NCBI RefSeq assembly: GCF_004522105.1
Contig: NZ_SPUJ01000001.1
Location: 124,001-188,000 of the forward strand
Direction of reading: 5' to 3'
DNA from: Nocardioides sp. 1609
GTDB lineage: Bacteria; Actinomycetota; Actinomycetes; Propionibacteriales; Nocardioidaceae
Length of the DNA: 64,000 nt
Shown here in pieces: positions 9,811 to 17,906 of this stretch (positions within the stretch are counted from its first letter, which is position 1; each line of letters starts with the position of its first letter). The position numbers and the translations under genes were made by a program. The notes below the pieces were generated by a model. It did not search any database. It was given only the letters and a program-made list of their open reading frames with translations, and was not told the origin of the DNA.

Positions 9811-10728
9811 TCACGACGAGCGCTGAGGTCGGGCCTCGGGCGAGAGCCGCGCGAGGCGACGGGAGTCGCGGGCGGCGCGGACGACGTTGCGGGCCTCGGC
9901 GCGTCCACCGCGCACCGGGCTGAGCAGGACGACGGCCACCGCGATCAGCCACGGCTTGGCGCGCACCAGCGCGTTCTCGCCGTAGCGGCGGTGGACGACG
10001 AACAGGTTGCGGTACATGTAGTAGCCCTTCCAGCCCGCCAGGTCGTGCTGCTGGTCGAAGTCGAGCCGGCGCACCAGGACGGCGTCGCGGACCGCCCAGA
10101 TGCGGTAGCCGGCGCGTCGGGCGCGCACGGCGAAGTCGACGTCGTCGTAGAAGATGAAGTAGGCCGGGTCGGGCAGGCCGATCGCGTCGATCACCTCGCG
10201 GCGCACGAGGAATCCCTCGAAGGCGACGTTCTGCACCTCGACCAGCTCGGGCATCGCCGCGCGGGTGCCGAAGTCGGTCTCGACCATCGAGGTCTTCGGC
10301 TTGATCGCCAGCGGGTTGCGCAGGTCGAACCGGGTCGCGGCCTTCTCGACCAGGGCGCCGCGGCGGTCCTCGCGCACCGACGTCAGGCACGCCTCGTCGA
10401 CGGCCATCAGCGTCGCGAGACAGTCGGCTGCCGGGAGGACGTCGTCGTCCATCAGCCAGATCCGGTCGTAGCCCTGCTCGTGGGCCGTGCGGACGGCGAG
10501 GTGGAAGCCACCGGCGCCGCCGAGGTTGTCGTCGGTGCGGATGACCTGCAGGCCGGGCGTCGCGGCGCGGGCGAGGACGTCGGCCGTGTGGTCGTCGCTG
10601 TGGTTGTCGACCACGATCACGGCGTCGGGGGCCGGCTCGAGCGCGGCCAGGCCGGCGAGCATGCCCTCGAGCAGGTCGGCGCGGTTGTAGGTCACCACGA
10701 CGACCGCGACCGTCTCGGCCGCGCTCAC
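9811..10728 (-). CDS. GT2 glycosyltransferase, GlfT1-like (second of pair)
   Basis: A 305-residue cytoplasmic GT-A enzyme. It begins VAVVVVTYNRADLLEGML, has IVVDNHSDD for nucleotide-sugar binding, a NLGGAGGF motif, WLMDDDVLP (metal DxD, ~97) and FIFYDDVDFAVRARRAGY (~196) as the catalytic region. GGAGGF plus the WDD-like segment is the pattern of galactofuranosyltransferase GlfT1 (Rv3782). The GTG at 10728 overlaps the stop of the preceding glycosyltransferase (GTGA), so the two are coupled and may add successive sugars. It probably uses UDP-Galf or a related donor (inference from neighbours). Confidence 0.82.
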   Translation of the reverse strand: MSAAETVAVVVVTYNRADLLEGMLAGLAALEPAPDAVIVVDNHSDDHTADVLARAATPGLQVIRTDDNLGGAGGFHLAVRTAHEQGYDRIWLMDDDVLPAADCLATLMAVDEACLTSVREDRRGALVEKAATRFDLRNPLAIKPKTSMVETDFGTRAAMPELVEVQNVAFEGFLVRREVIDAIGLPDPAYFIFYDDVDFAVRARRAGYRIWAVRDAVLVRRLDFDQQHDLAGWKGYYMYRNLFVVHRRYGENALVRAKPWLIAVAVVLLSPVRGGRAEARNVVRAARDSRRLARLSPEARPQRSS

Positions 10729-11636
10729 GCCAGGTACTTCCGGTGGCCGGTGAAGTCGCCGCGCAGCCCGGCGTACGCCGCCCGGGCGCTCATCGCGATG
10801 CGGCCCGGCCGGCGCCGGGTGAAGAGGTAGAACCAGACGGTCTTGACCCAGAACATGCCCACGTAGGGCCAGCCGCGGTAGGCACGCAGGTTGACGGTGT
10901 TGTTGCGGGCCATGCAGTAGTGCTTGAGGTCGCTCGGCGTGTGGTTGTACGTCGTGCGGCCGAACATCATCGGGGTGCCGAGGTCGTCGGTGGCCGGGTT
11001 GGTGAAGATCGCCTCGACGACGGTCGCGATCCGGGCGCCGGCCCGCTCGGCACGCCAGAGGTACTCGACGTCGTCGCCCCAGATGAAGAACTCCGCGCGC
11101 GGGACACCGATCCGCTCGACCAGCTCGCGGGTGACCAGGACGCCGTTGAACGGGATCACCACGCCGGGGATCAGCCCGTCGCGCGCGGCGGCCTCCACCT
11201 CGGCCATCCGGTGCACCACGCGGGTGCCACCGGGCAGCCGGATCGGGAAGCACAGCCGCGCGGGGTCCTGCTCCGCGACCACGGCCGGGCCCCAGAAGTC
11301 CAGGTCGGTCCGCTCGAGCAGCAGCGCGAGGCAGTCGGGCTCCGGGACGGCGTCGTCGTCCATCAGCCAGACGAGCTCGGCGCCGCGGTCCATCGCCCAG
11401 GTGAGCCCGGTGGCGAAGCCGCCCGCGCCGCCGGTGTTGGAGTCCAGGGTCCGGGTCCGCACCCGGTCGCGACCGTCGTGGGGGAAGCGGCGGCGCAGCC
11501 ACTCCCCGGTGCCGTCGGTGGAGGCGTTGTCGACCACGAGGACCTCGGCGACCTCCGGCACCTCCAGGAGCCGGTCGAGCAGCCGTTCGAGGAGGGGGAG
11601 CCGGTTGAACGTCACCACCACCGCCACGACCTGCAC
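10725..11636 (-). CDS. GT2 glycosyltransferase, GlfT1-like (first of pair)
   Basis: A 303-residue relative of the downstream gene. It shows AVVVTFNRLPLLERLLDR, VVDNASTDGTGEW, NTGGAGGF, WLMDDDAVP (DxD, ~99) and FIWGDDVEYLWRAERAG (~183), then a NHTPSDLKHYCMARN region typical of GlfT1-type enzymes. In mycobacteria one GlfT1 primes galactan on the GlcNAc-Rha lipid; here two such genes are translationally coupled by a GTGA overlap. The start is a GTG at 11636 with TAGGGT 7 nt upstream, hence leaderless. It is divergent from the inositol-phosphatase-family gene, with only 36 bp between them. Confidence 0.82.
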   Translation of the reverse strand: MQVVAVVVTFNRLPLLERLLDRLLEVPEVAEVLVVDNASTDGTGEWLRRRFPHDGRDRVRTRTLDSNTGGAGGFATGLTWAMDRGAELVWLMDDDAVPEPDCLALLLERTDLDFWGPAVVAEQDPARLCFPIRLPGGTRVVHRMAEVEAAARDGLIPGVVIPFNGVLVTRELVERIGVPRAEFFIWGDDVEYLWRAERAGARIATVVEAIFTNPATDDLGTPMMFGRTTYNHTPSDLKHYCMARNNTVNLRAYRGWPYVGMFWVKTVWFYLFTRRRPGRIAMSARAAYAGLRGDFTGHRKYLA

Positions 11637-11643
11637 GACGCAG

Positions 11644-11666
11644 ACCCTACTGTGCGCCTCTACTGT
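11644..11666. promoter_or_regulatory. Paired divergent leaderless promoters (glycosyltransferases / inositol-phosphatase gene)
   Basis: Minus strand: TAGGGT at 11649-11644, 7 nt before the GTG at 11636. Plus strand: TACTGT at 11661-11666, 6 nt before the GTG at 11673. With 36 bp between start codons, each polymerase must use -35 contacts inside the other promoter, so the two genes probably compete or are balanced. Confidence 0.55.
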
Positions 11667-11672
11667 GGTGGC

Positions 11673-12452
11673 GTGCAGACCGACGCCATCACCACCCTCC
11701 TGCAGGACGTCGCCGCCGAGGTCATCACGCCTCGCTTCCGCTCCCTCGACGCCGACCAGATCAGCGAGAAGAGCCCCGGCGACCTGGTGACCGTCGCCGA
11801 CCACGAGGCCGAGGTGCTCATCACCGCCGCGCTGCTGGAGGCCTACCCGGACGCCGTCGTCCTGGGCGAGGAGGCGTTCGCGGCAGACCCGACGCTCGGC
11901 GACCGGTACGCGACCGCGGCCCACGCCTTCACCGTCGACCCGGTCGACGGCACCAAGAACTTCGTGAACGGCTCCCCCGACCACGCCGTGATGGCCGCCG
12001 AGCTGCGCGACGGCGTCGTCGTCCGGTCGTGGATCTGGCAGCCGCAGCACGAGGTCGCCTACGTCGCCGAGCTCGGCGGCGGCGCGTTCCGCAACGGCGA
12101 GCCGCTCAAGGCCACGCCGCCGTCCGGTCCGCCGTCGACGTGGCGCGGCGCCACGTCGCGCCGTGCCTGGGTCGGGCAGACGCTCGAGGGCCACCGCCCG
12201 CTCGTGCTGTCGTGGGTGTGCTGCGGCGTCGACTACCCCCAGCTGGTGGCCGGCGCGGCCGACTACCTGCTCTACAGCGGCACGATGCCCTGGGACCACG
12301 CCCCCGGTGGCCTCCTGCTCACCGAGGCCGGCGGCACGCTGCGGACGCCGTCCGGGGACCCCTACGACCCCCGCACCCCGCACTCCGGCGGCCTGGTGGC
12401 CGCCGTGTCGGACGACGTGCACGACGAGGTCGCCGCCCGCTGGGCCTTCTAG
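11673..12452 (+). CDS. Inositol monophosphatase-family phosphatase (HisN-like)
   Basis: A 259-residue magnesium-dependent phosphatase. The metal motifs are GEEAF (~69), DPVDGTKNFVNG (~90-101) and WDHAPGGLLLTEAGG (~209). Actinobacterial members act on histidinol phosphate, inositol phosphate or PAP; SPGDLVTVADHEAE near the N-terminus fits the histidinol-phosphatase/IMPase group. The GTG at 11673 is chosen because a TACTGT -10 lies 6 nt upstream. It stands alone, convergent with the LCP gene. The exact substrate is open; the glycan neighbourhood would also allow a sugar-phosphate substrate. Confidence 0.82.
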   Translation: MQTDAITTLLQDVAAEVITPRFRSLDADQISEKSPGDLVTVADHEAEVLITAALLEAYPDAVVLGEEAFAADPTLGDRYATAAHAFTVDPVDGTKNFVNGSPDHAVMAAELRDGVVVRSWIWQPQHEVAYVAELGGGAFRNGEPLKATPPSGPPSTWRGATSRRAWVGQTLEGHRPLVLSWVCCGVDYPQLVAGAADYLLYSGTMPWDHAPGGLLLTEAGGTLRTPSGDPYDPRTPHSGGLVAAVSDDVHDEVAARWAF

Positions 12453-12456
12453 CCCC

Positions 12457-12497
12457 CTGACGCCTCGAGGATGGCGCCTCGGGGACGCTCGAGTCAG
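12457..12497. terminator. Possible hairpin between convergent genes
   Basis: CTGA-CGC-CTCGAG pairs with CTCGAG-TCAG across 12457-12497, with a 3-nt bulge. It spans the short gap between the inositol-phosphatase-family gene and the LCP gene. There is no U-tract. Confidence 0.3.
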
Positions 12498-13915
12498 CAG
12501 GCGGCGCCCAGGTCCTCGGAGTCGTTGGCGGCGTAGCCCTCCTTGAGGGAGCCGACCGAGCCGCCGGTGACGCTGGTCGACTGCTTCTTCCTCGGCTTGG
12601 TCGCGCCGTCGTCCGGGGTCTCGGGCGCCCGCCCCTCGGCCTTGGCGATCGCCTCGGCGACCTTGGCGTGGACCAGGTCGATGTCGGGGTCGGCGGTCGC
12701 GATCATCGGTGGCACCAGCGACAGCGTCGCGAGCTTCTGGCCCTTGGCCCTCATCGCGAGGTCGAGGAACCGGTCGACCTCGGACGACGGCAGGTTCGTC
12801 GAGACCATGTCCGAGGACGCCTCCGCGATCTTCTGGAAGTTGCGCAGCGCCGACTGGGGGCTGATCTGCTCGAGCATCGCGTTCATCACGCACTTCTGGC
12901 GCGCCATCCGCGAGTAGTCGTCCGAGCCGTCGCGGGCCCGGGCGTACCAGAGCGTCTCGAAGCCGTCGAGCTTCCGCGTGCCGGGCTCGATCGTGCCGGT
13001 GACCTTGTCGCCCGGCAGCCCGATCGGGATCTCCTGCCGGACGTTGAGGGTGACGCCGCCCACGGCGTCCACGAGGTCCTTGAAGCCCTCGAGGTTGACC
13101 ATCGCCCAGTAGTTGATCTCCAGGTCGGTGATGCCCTCGATCGCCATGATCGTGGCGTCCACGCCGGGGTTCTCGGCCTTGCCGAAGAGCTCGGTGTTGT
13201 CCTCGGCCCAGGTGCTGACGCCGTTGAGCATGCAGCCGTCGCAGTCGAAGCCGTCGGGGAACTGCTCGTCCATCACCGAGCCCTCGCGGAACGGGAAGTG
13301 CGACATGTTGCGCGGCAGCCCGATCAGCACGGTCTTGCCGGTCTCGGCGTCCACCGAGGCCACGGTCATCGAGTCGGGCCGCAGCCCCCAGCGGCCGGCG
13401 CCGGCGTCCCCGCCCATGATGAGGACGTTGTAGCGGCCGTGGTGCGCGCCCGACGCCTCGCCGTCGCCGAACGTCGCGTTCATGAAGTCGCGCTGGACGC
13501 CGACCAGGTGCGCCCCGACCAGCAGGGTCCCGGCCACGGAGAAGCAGAGCAGCCCGTTGACGCCCACGGCCATCCGCCGGTGCGTCATCGAGTACGACAG
13601 GGGCTCGCCGATCCGCCAGGCGTCGACGAACAGCGCCGCCCAGCCGACGGCCGCGGCGGTCAGCACCAGGTAGATCCAGAAGAGGGCCGAGGGGCTGGTG
13701 GCCACCCAGTAGGCGAAGGGGCGGTGCACGAGGGCGAGCAGACCGCCCATCAAGGAGAGGGCAAGGAGGCCGGCTGCGCTGCAGAAGGCGATGAGTCCGA
13801 CGCGCCGGTTGCCGGCGATCAGCTGGGCGGAACCGGGTGCGACGAGTGTCATGGCCATCAGGGACAGCGCACGACGGAACCGCACCTGGGCGGCTCGCTC
13901 CGAAACGGGCGACAT
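12494..13915 (-). CDS. LCP (LytR-CpsA-Psr) family ligase with four-helix N-terminus
   Basis: A 473-residue membrane enzyme of the family that moves polymer from polyprenyl pyrophosphate onto peptidoglycan. Four hydrophobic segments span residues ~15-135, unusual beside the common single-anchor LCPs. The catalytic domain shows LRPDSMTVASVD (~180), LIGLPRNMSHFPF (~198) and ARDGSDDYSRMARQ (~330) with the expected Asp and Arg residues. A Lys/Ser/Thr-rich tail follows. I start at the ATG at 13915 (MSPVSERAAQ); a GTG at 13966 would add 17 unlikely residues. It is divergent from a second LCP gene, and the pair probably anchors the galactan or another glycan. Confidence 0.88.
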   Translation of the reverse strand: MSPVSERAAQVRFRRALSLMAMTLVAPGSAQLIAGNRRVGLIAFCSAAGLLALSLMGGLLALVHRPFAYWVATSPSALFWIYLVLTAAAVGWAALFVDAWRIGEPLSYSMTHRRMAVGVNGLLCFSVAGTLLVGAHLVGVQRDFMNATFGDGEASGAHHGRYNVLIMGGDAGAGRWGLRPDSMTVASVDAETGKTVLIGLPRNMSHFPFREGSVMDEQFPDGFDCDGCMLNGVSTWAEDNTELFGKAENPGVDATIMAIEGITDLEINYWAMVNLEGFKDLVDAVGGVTLNVRQEIPIGLPGDKVTGTIEPGTRKLDGFETLWYARARDGSDDYSRMARQKCVMNAMLEQISPQSALRNFQKIAEASSDMVSTNLPSSEVDRFLDLAMRAKGQKLATLSLVPPMIATADPDIDLVHAKVAEAIAKAEGRAPETPDDGATKPRKKQSTSVTGGSVGSLKEGYAANDSEDLGAAC

Positions 13916-14040
13916 GGGAAGGATCTTTCTGCTGGGGAAGGAAGCAGAACGGAACGCCAGTATCACCAGTCACACGGGTCACAGGGCTCACGGCACGCCG
14001 ACGAGGGTCGATGCACCCGGGACGGGTACCGTCTTGCCCC
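13916..14040. promoter_or_regulatory. Divergent control region of the two LCP genes
   Basis: On the plus strand it contains GTCACACGG and GTCACAGGG directly abutting (13969-13986), like the element upstream of the amidase. GATACT on the minus strand (13964-13959) may be the -10 for the leftward LCP gene. TACCGT (14027-14032) lies 8 nt before the ATG of the rightward one. The shared 9-mers suggest joint control of wall genes. Confidence 0.45.
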
Positions 14041-15318
14041 ATGACAGACCGCCCCGGGAACGGCGGCCCCCAGGACGGGCCGGAGTTCGGCTGGCTCTAC
14101 GGAGGCAACCGCGACCCCGACCGACCTGCCGAGCAGCCCGCCGACGAGCCGGCCCCCGAGGCCACCCGGATGATGCCGGTCCAGCAACGTCCCGAGCCGA
14201 CCGCCGCCCGCCCGACCACGCCGCGCCCGGTCCAGCCCGCTCCCACGCCGTACGACGCCCCGCAGCAGCGCCCCCCGGCACCCGCCGGCCCGCCCGTCCC
14301 GCCGGGACCCGCCGAGCCGAGCCGTCGCGGCGGCGGTGGGGGCTTCTGGGCCCGCCGGGTGCGCCGTCCGCGCTTCTGGGTGCGCACCGTGCTCGTGCTG
14401 CTCCTGCTGTGGCTCGTCTACACCGTCGCGGTGCCCTTCGTGACCTGGCGCAGCGCCGACCAGGTCGCCTACGAGCCGAGCGGTGAGCGTCCCGCCGAGC
14501 AGGACGGGACGACGTACCTCCTGGTCGGCAGCGACTCCCGCGCCGGGCTGAGCGCCGAGGAGCGCAAGGAGCTGAGCACCGGCAACCCGAAGTCCGAGCT
14601 CACCGACACCATCATGCTGCTGCACACCGGCGACGGCCCGAGCGTGCTGCTGTCGGTGCCGCGCGACTCGATCGTCGCCATGCCGGGCTACGGCCAGGCC
14701 AAGATCAACTCCGCCTACTCCCGCGGCGGCCCCGAGCTGCTCGTGCAGACCCTCGAGAACGAGACCGGCATCCGGATCGACAAGTACGTCGAGATCGGCC
14801 TCGGCGGCGTCGCGGACGTCGTCGACGCGGTCGGCGGCATCGAGGTCTGCCCGAAGGAACGCCTCGAGGACCCGCTCGCCGGCCTGGACATCAAGAAGGG
14901 CTGCCAGGAGGTCGACGGCCGGACCGCGCTGGCCTACTCGCGCTCCCGCAAGCAGTCGGCCCTCGGCGACCTGGCCCGCGTCGAGCGCCAGCGCGAGGTC
15001 ATCGGTGCGATCGGCGACAAGGTCCTCTCGCCGTGGTCGGTCGCCAACCCGGTCCGCTGGTGGAAGCTCAACCGCGCCGTGCCGACGTTCTTCGGCTTCG
15101 GCGAGGGCACCAGCTCCATCGACGCCGGCCGCTGGGCCTACGCCATGACCAAGACCGGCACCGGTGACAACCTCACCTGCACCATGCCGGTCACCGGCCC
15201 GTCGGCCGAGACCTGGGACCGCGACCGCGCCGACCCGCTCTTCCAGGCGATCATCGACGACAGCACCGGCGACATCACCAAGGCCCAGTGCACCCCGAAC
15301 GGCATCCCCCGCCAGTAG
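14041..15318 (+). CDS. LCP family ligase, single-anchor type
   Basis: A 425-residue protein. Residues 1-105 are a Pro/Gln/Glu-rich cytoplasmic region ending in an Arg/Gly cluster; one transmembrane helix follows (~110-135). The LCP domain starts near YLLVGSDSRAGL (~158) and carries LTDTIMLLHTG, LLSVPRDSIV (~205), a GGVADVVDAVGGIEVC segment and LAYSRSRKQSALGDLARVERQ (~298) with catalytic arginines. LCP proteins of this layout attach arabinogalactan or teichoic-type polymers to peptidoglycan, and M. tuberculosis Lcp1 (Rv3267) lies in a comparable neighbourhood. Substrate assignment is inferred from context. Confidence 0.9.
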   Translation: MTDRPGNGGPQDGPEFGWLYGGNRDPDRPAEQPADEPAPEATRMMPVQQRPEPTAARPTTPRPVQPAPTPYDAPQQRPPAPAGPPVPPGPAEPSRRGGGGGFWARRVRRPRFWVRTVLVLLLLWLVYTVAVPFVTWRSADQVAYEPSGERPAEQDGTTYLLVGSDSRAGLSAEERKELSTGNPKSELTDTIMLLHTGDGPSVLLSVPRDSIVAMPGYGQAKINSAYSRGGPELLVQTLENETGIRIDKYVEIGLGGVADVVDAVGGIEVCPKERLEDPLAGLDIKKGCQEVDGRTALAYSRSRKQSALGDLARVERQREVIGAIGDKVLSPWSVANPVRWWKLNRAVPTFFGFGEGTSSIDAGRWAYAMTKTGTGDNLTCTMPVTGPSAETWDRDRADPLFQAIIDDSTGDITKAQCTPNGIPRQ

Positions 15319-15373
15319 TCGCCGCCGCCCGGGCGTGGTCCAGCCCACCGGGGGTGCTGGACCTCCCCGACGC

Positions 15374-15480
15374 CGAGTCGGCGTTCGCGTCGAGCACGAA
15401 CGCCGACTCGACGCGATCCGACTTCACCGCAACGCCGACTCGACGCGATCCGACTTCACCTCCACGCCGACTCGGCGCGA
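15374..15480. repeat. Hairpin plus 32-bp tandem repeat downstream of the LCP gene
   Basis: A perfect 14-bp stem (CGAGTCGGCGTTCG at 15374-15387 with CGAACGCCGACTCG at 15397-15410, 9-nt loop) is followed by tandem units beginning AACGCCGACTCGACGC at 15399 and 15431 and a diverged third copy from 15464. It lies 55 bp after the LCP stop, in the 220-bp gap before the enoyl-CoA hydratase gene. The hairpin could terminate LCP transcription; the extra copies look like slippage-type expansion. Confidence 0.75.
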
Positions 15481-15538
15481 CGGGAGACCGGCCACCCCGC
15501 CGCGCGGCGGCGCGGGCGGGGCCGCCAGGATGACGGGC

Positions 15539-16414
15539 ATGGCCTACGAGACTCTTCGCTGGGAGGTCGACGCGGACGGCGTCGCCCTCCTGACGTTGCA
15601 CCGACCCGGCGCCCTGAACGCCTTCGACCTGACCATGGCCCGCGAGCTGCTGCAGGTCTTCACGACCGACGCGCTCGAGGACGCCGTCCGGGCCGTGGTG
15701 GTGACCGGTGAGGGTCGCGCGTTCTGTGCCGGGATGGACCTGTCCGCCGAGGGCAACGTCTTCGGGCTCGACGAGACGCAGGACCCCACGCCGGAGTCGA
15801 TCCGGGAGCGCTTCGACGACCCCGTGTACGTCGACGGGGTGCGCGACACCGGCGGCAAGGTGACGCTGGCGATCCACGCGCTGCCGAAGCCGGTGATCGC
15901 GGCGATCAACGGCGCCGCCGTCGGCATCGGCGCGACCATGACGCTCGCGATGGACCTCCGCCTGGCCTCCACGAAGGCCCGGATCGGGTTCGTGTTCGGG
16001 CGACTCGGCATCGTGCCGGAGGCCGCGTCGAGCTGGTTCCTGCCGCGGATCGTCGGGGTCCAGCAGACGCTCGAGTGGGTCTACTCCGCCGAGATCCTCA
16101 CCGCGGACGCCGCCCTGGCCGGCCGGCTGGTCCGCTCGGTGCACGAGCCCGAGGACCTGGTGCCGACCGCCGTCGAGCTGGCGCGCTCGTTCGTCGTCGA
16201 CCGCTCCCCCACCGCGCTGGCGCTGGCCAAGCAGCTCGTCTACCGCAACTCCGCGACCGCCGACCCGCGCGAGGCGCACCTGTCCGACTCGCTGGCGATG
16301 TGGCACGCCTCGGTCGGCGACGGCAAGGAGGGCGTGGCGGCGTTCCTGGAGAAGCGGTCCCCGGAGTTCACCGGGCGCGCGACCGACCTGCCCCGGATCT
16401 TCCCCGAGGACTGA
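15539..16414 (+). CDS. Enoyl-CoA hydratase/isomerase family protein
   Basis: A 291-residue crotonase-fold enzyme. It has LHRPGALNAFD, the oxyanion-hole segment GEGRAFCAGMDLS (~58) and INGAAVGIGATMTLAMDLRLAS (~125). A Glu in GRLGIVPEAASSW (~153) matches one of the two catalytic acids of hydratases. Most members hydrate trans-2-enoyl-CoA in fatty-acid or amino-acid breakdown. Two ATGs lie 9 nt apart; the second (15539) is preferred because AGGA lies 8 nt before it. It converges on the sigma-factor gene, and a hairpin spans both stops. Confidence 0.88.
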   Translation: MAYETLRWEVDADGVALLTLHRPGALNAFDLTMARELLQVFTTDALEDAVRAVVVTGEGRAFCAGMDLSAEGNVFGLDETQDPTPESIRERFDDPVYVDGVRDTGGKVTLAIHALPKPVIAAINGAAVGIGATMTLAMDLRLASTKARIGFVFGRLGIVPEAASSWFLPRIVGVQQTLEWVYSAEILTADAALAGRLVRSVHEPEDLVPTAVELARSFVVDRSPTALALAKQLVYRNSATADPREAHLSDSLAMWHASVGDGKEGVAAFLEKRSPEFTGRATDLPRIFPED

Positions 16415-16434
16415 CCCGGGACCGCTGGGGTCAG
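16411..16434. terminator. Bidirectional hairpin across two convergent stop codons
   Basis: CTGACCC (16411-16417) pairs with GGGTCAG (16428-16434). The left arm contains the stop of the enoyl-CoA hydratase gene and the right arm the stop of the sigma-factor gene, so one structure serves both ends. No U-tract. Confidence 0.45.
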
Positions 16435-17204
16435 GCCACCAGGGTCTTCCGGAGCCGCCGCAGGATGCCGGTGAGCAGCCGGGAGACCTGCTCCTGGCTG
16501 ACGCCGACCTCGATCCCGATCTGGGCCTGGGTCCGGTGCTCGAAGAAGCGCAGCTCGAGGATCCGTCGCTCGCGCTGCGAGAGGTCGGCCATGACGGGGC
16601 GCAGCGCGAGCCTGGCCTCGGCCGTGGCGAAGGCCGGGTCGACACCGCCGAGCCGGTCGAGCGGACTGGTCGTCTGCTCACCGTCCGGGCGGGGGGCGTC
16701 GAGCGACTGCGGGCTGAAGCAGCCGGTGGCCGCCAGCGCGTCGACGACGAGCTCGAGCGGGACGTCGAGGTGCTCGGCGATCTCCTGCGGCCGGGGTGCG
16801 CGGCCGAGCCTCTGGGTGAGGGCGGCGTCGGCCCGGGTGACCCGGGCCTGCACCTCCTGGACCGAGCGCGGCGGCCGGATCGTCCACCCGGCGTCGCGGA
16901 AGTAGCGCTGGATCTCCCCGCGCAGCGTCGGCACGGCGTAGCTGAGGAACTCGTGCCCGACGGCCGGGTCGAAACCGCGGACCGCCTTGACCAGGCCCAG
17001 GTAGGCCACCTGGTCGATGTCCTCCGCCGGGATCCCGCGACCGTGGTAGCGGCGGGCGACGTCGGTGGCGACGACCATGTTGAGGCGGATGACCTCGTCC
17101 TCGTAGCCGGCCCGGGCATCCCCCTGGCTGGCGCGAGCGCGCGACAGCAACCTGGCCGTCTCGAGCCGACGGGTGGCTTCGTTCAGTGTGCGACTCGACC
17201 CCAT
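16431..17204 (-). CDS. RNA polymerase sigma factor, SigB/SigF/SigG (stress) type
   Basis: A 257-residue sigma-70 family protein with region 2 (IPAEDIDQVAYLGLVKAV, FDPAVGHEFLSYAVPTLRGEIQRYFRD), region 3 (RLGRAPRPQEIAEHLDV) and region 4 with the HTH QAQIGIEVGVSQEQVSRLL. Size and sequence fit the SigF/SigB group that directs stress or developmental genes and is usually held by anti-sigma factors; none is adjacent here. The ATG at 17204 has GGAAGG upstream. In M. tuberculosis sigF (Rv3286c) lies next to accA3, which is also in this window about 21 kb away. Confidence 0.9.
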   Translation of the reverse strand: MGSSRTLNEATRRLETARLLSRARASQGDARAGYEDEVIRLNMVVATDVARRYHGRGIPAEDIDQVAYLGLVKAVRGFDPAVGHEFLSYAVPTLRGEIQRYFRDAGWTIRPPRSVQEVQARVTRADAALTQRLGRAPRPQEIAEHLDVPLELVVDALAATGCFSPQSLDAPRPDGEQTTSPLDRLGGVDPAFATAEARLALRPVMADLSQRERRILELRFFEHRTQAQIGIEVGVSQEQVSRLLTGILRRLRKTLVA

Positions 17205-17480
17205 GTGCGAGCTACCTTCCGGAGGTTGTCCATCGGGCCCCCCAGTGCAATTGCATGCTGACACTGACGCCGTGTGACACACAACACCCGTGACACGAAT
17301 AGTTTGACATGTGTCCAGCAGGATCGGGGCGGAATACGACATGCCGTCGCGTCGACGCCCCCGGGGAGTGAGGAGAAGCCGCCGGGCGGGGGGATCTCGG
17401 CGGCTTCTCGACAGCGCCGTACCCCGGGGTCCCGGCGTCATGCGGACCGGGACCGGGATCCGGGTGGGTACCGTGACCAC
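17205..17480. other. Divergent intergenic region with an 11-bp perfect hairpin
   Basis: No ORF is seen in these 276 bp. GAGAAGCCGCC (17373-17383) pairs perfectly with GGCGGCTTCTC (17399-17409). A TTGACA box lies at 17304-17309 on the plus strand, and GTGTGACAC-like motifs occur at 17272-17295. Because the flanking genes point away, the hairpin is not a normal gene-end terminator; a small RNA or leader structure is possible. Confidence 0.45.
17469..17474 (+). promoter_or_regulatory. -10 element of the CoA-binding gene, leaderless
   Basis: TACCGT, 6-nt spacer, then GTG at 17481; this decides the start of the gene in favour of the first of two adjacent GTG codons. Confidence 0.55.
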
Positions 17481-17906
17481 GTGGTGACACCCGACTGGCA
17501 GGACCCCGACTCCGTGCGCTTCATGCTCGACGAGTGCGACACGTGGGCGGTCGTCGGGCTCACCCCCAACACCACCCGGACGGCGTACTCGATCGCCGCG
17601 CTGCTGCAGGAGCGCGGCAAGCGGGTCGTGCCGATCAACCCGGACGGCGCCGAGGTGCTCGGCGAGCAGGGGTACCCCACGCTGGCCGACGTCCCGTTCG
17701 GGATCGACGTCGTCGACGTCTTCCGCCGCTCGGAGGCGGCCGGCGAGTTCGCCGACCAGGCCGTCGCGGTCGGGGCGCGCGCGGTGTGGTTCCAGCTGGG
17801 GGTCGTCGACGAGGCGGCCTACGACCGCACGGTCGCGGCCGGCGTCCCGATGGTGATGGACACCTGCCCGGCCATCGAGTGGCGTCGGCGCGGCGACGCG
17901 CCGTGA
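17481..17906 (+). CDS. CoA-binding protein (YccU-like Rossmann fold)
   Basis: A 141-residue single-domain protein with a Rossmann-type CoA-binding fold: WAVVGLTPNTTRTAYSIAALLQERGKRVVPINP at the N-terminus and DVVDVFRRSEAAGEFADQAV in the middle, ending with VMDTCPAIEW. The family is related to the succinyl-CoA synthetase alpha domain, but its cellular role is unknown. It is probably transcribed without a leader and overlaps the next gene by GTGA, implying coupling with the ribosome-rescue factor. Confidence 0.88.
   Translation: MVTPDWQDPDSVRFMLDECDTWAVVGLTPNTTRTAYSIAALLQERGKRVVPINPDGAEVLGEQGYPTLADVPFGIDVVDVFRRSEAAGEFADQAVAVGARAVWFQLGVVDEAAYDRTVAAGVPMVMDTCPAIEWRRRGDAP

Noticed and set aside
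16411..16434. Classical Rho-independent terminator
   Set aside because: The hairpin is real but has no U-tract on either strand, so only a structure-based bidirectional terminator is proposed.
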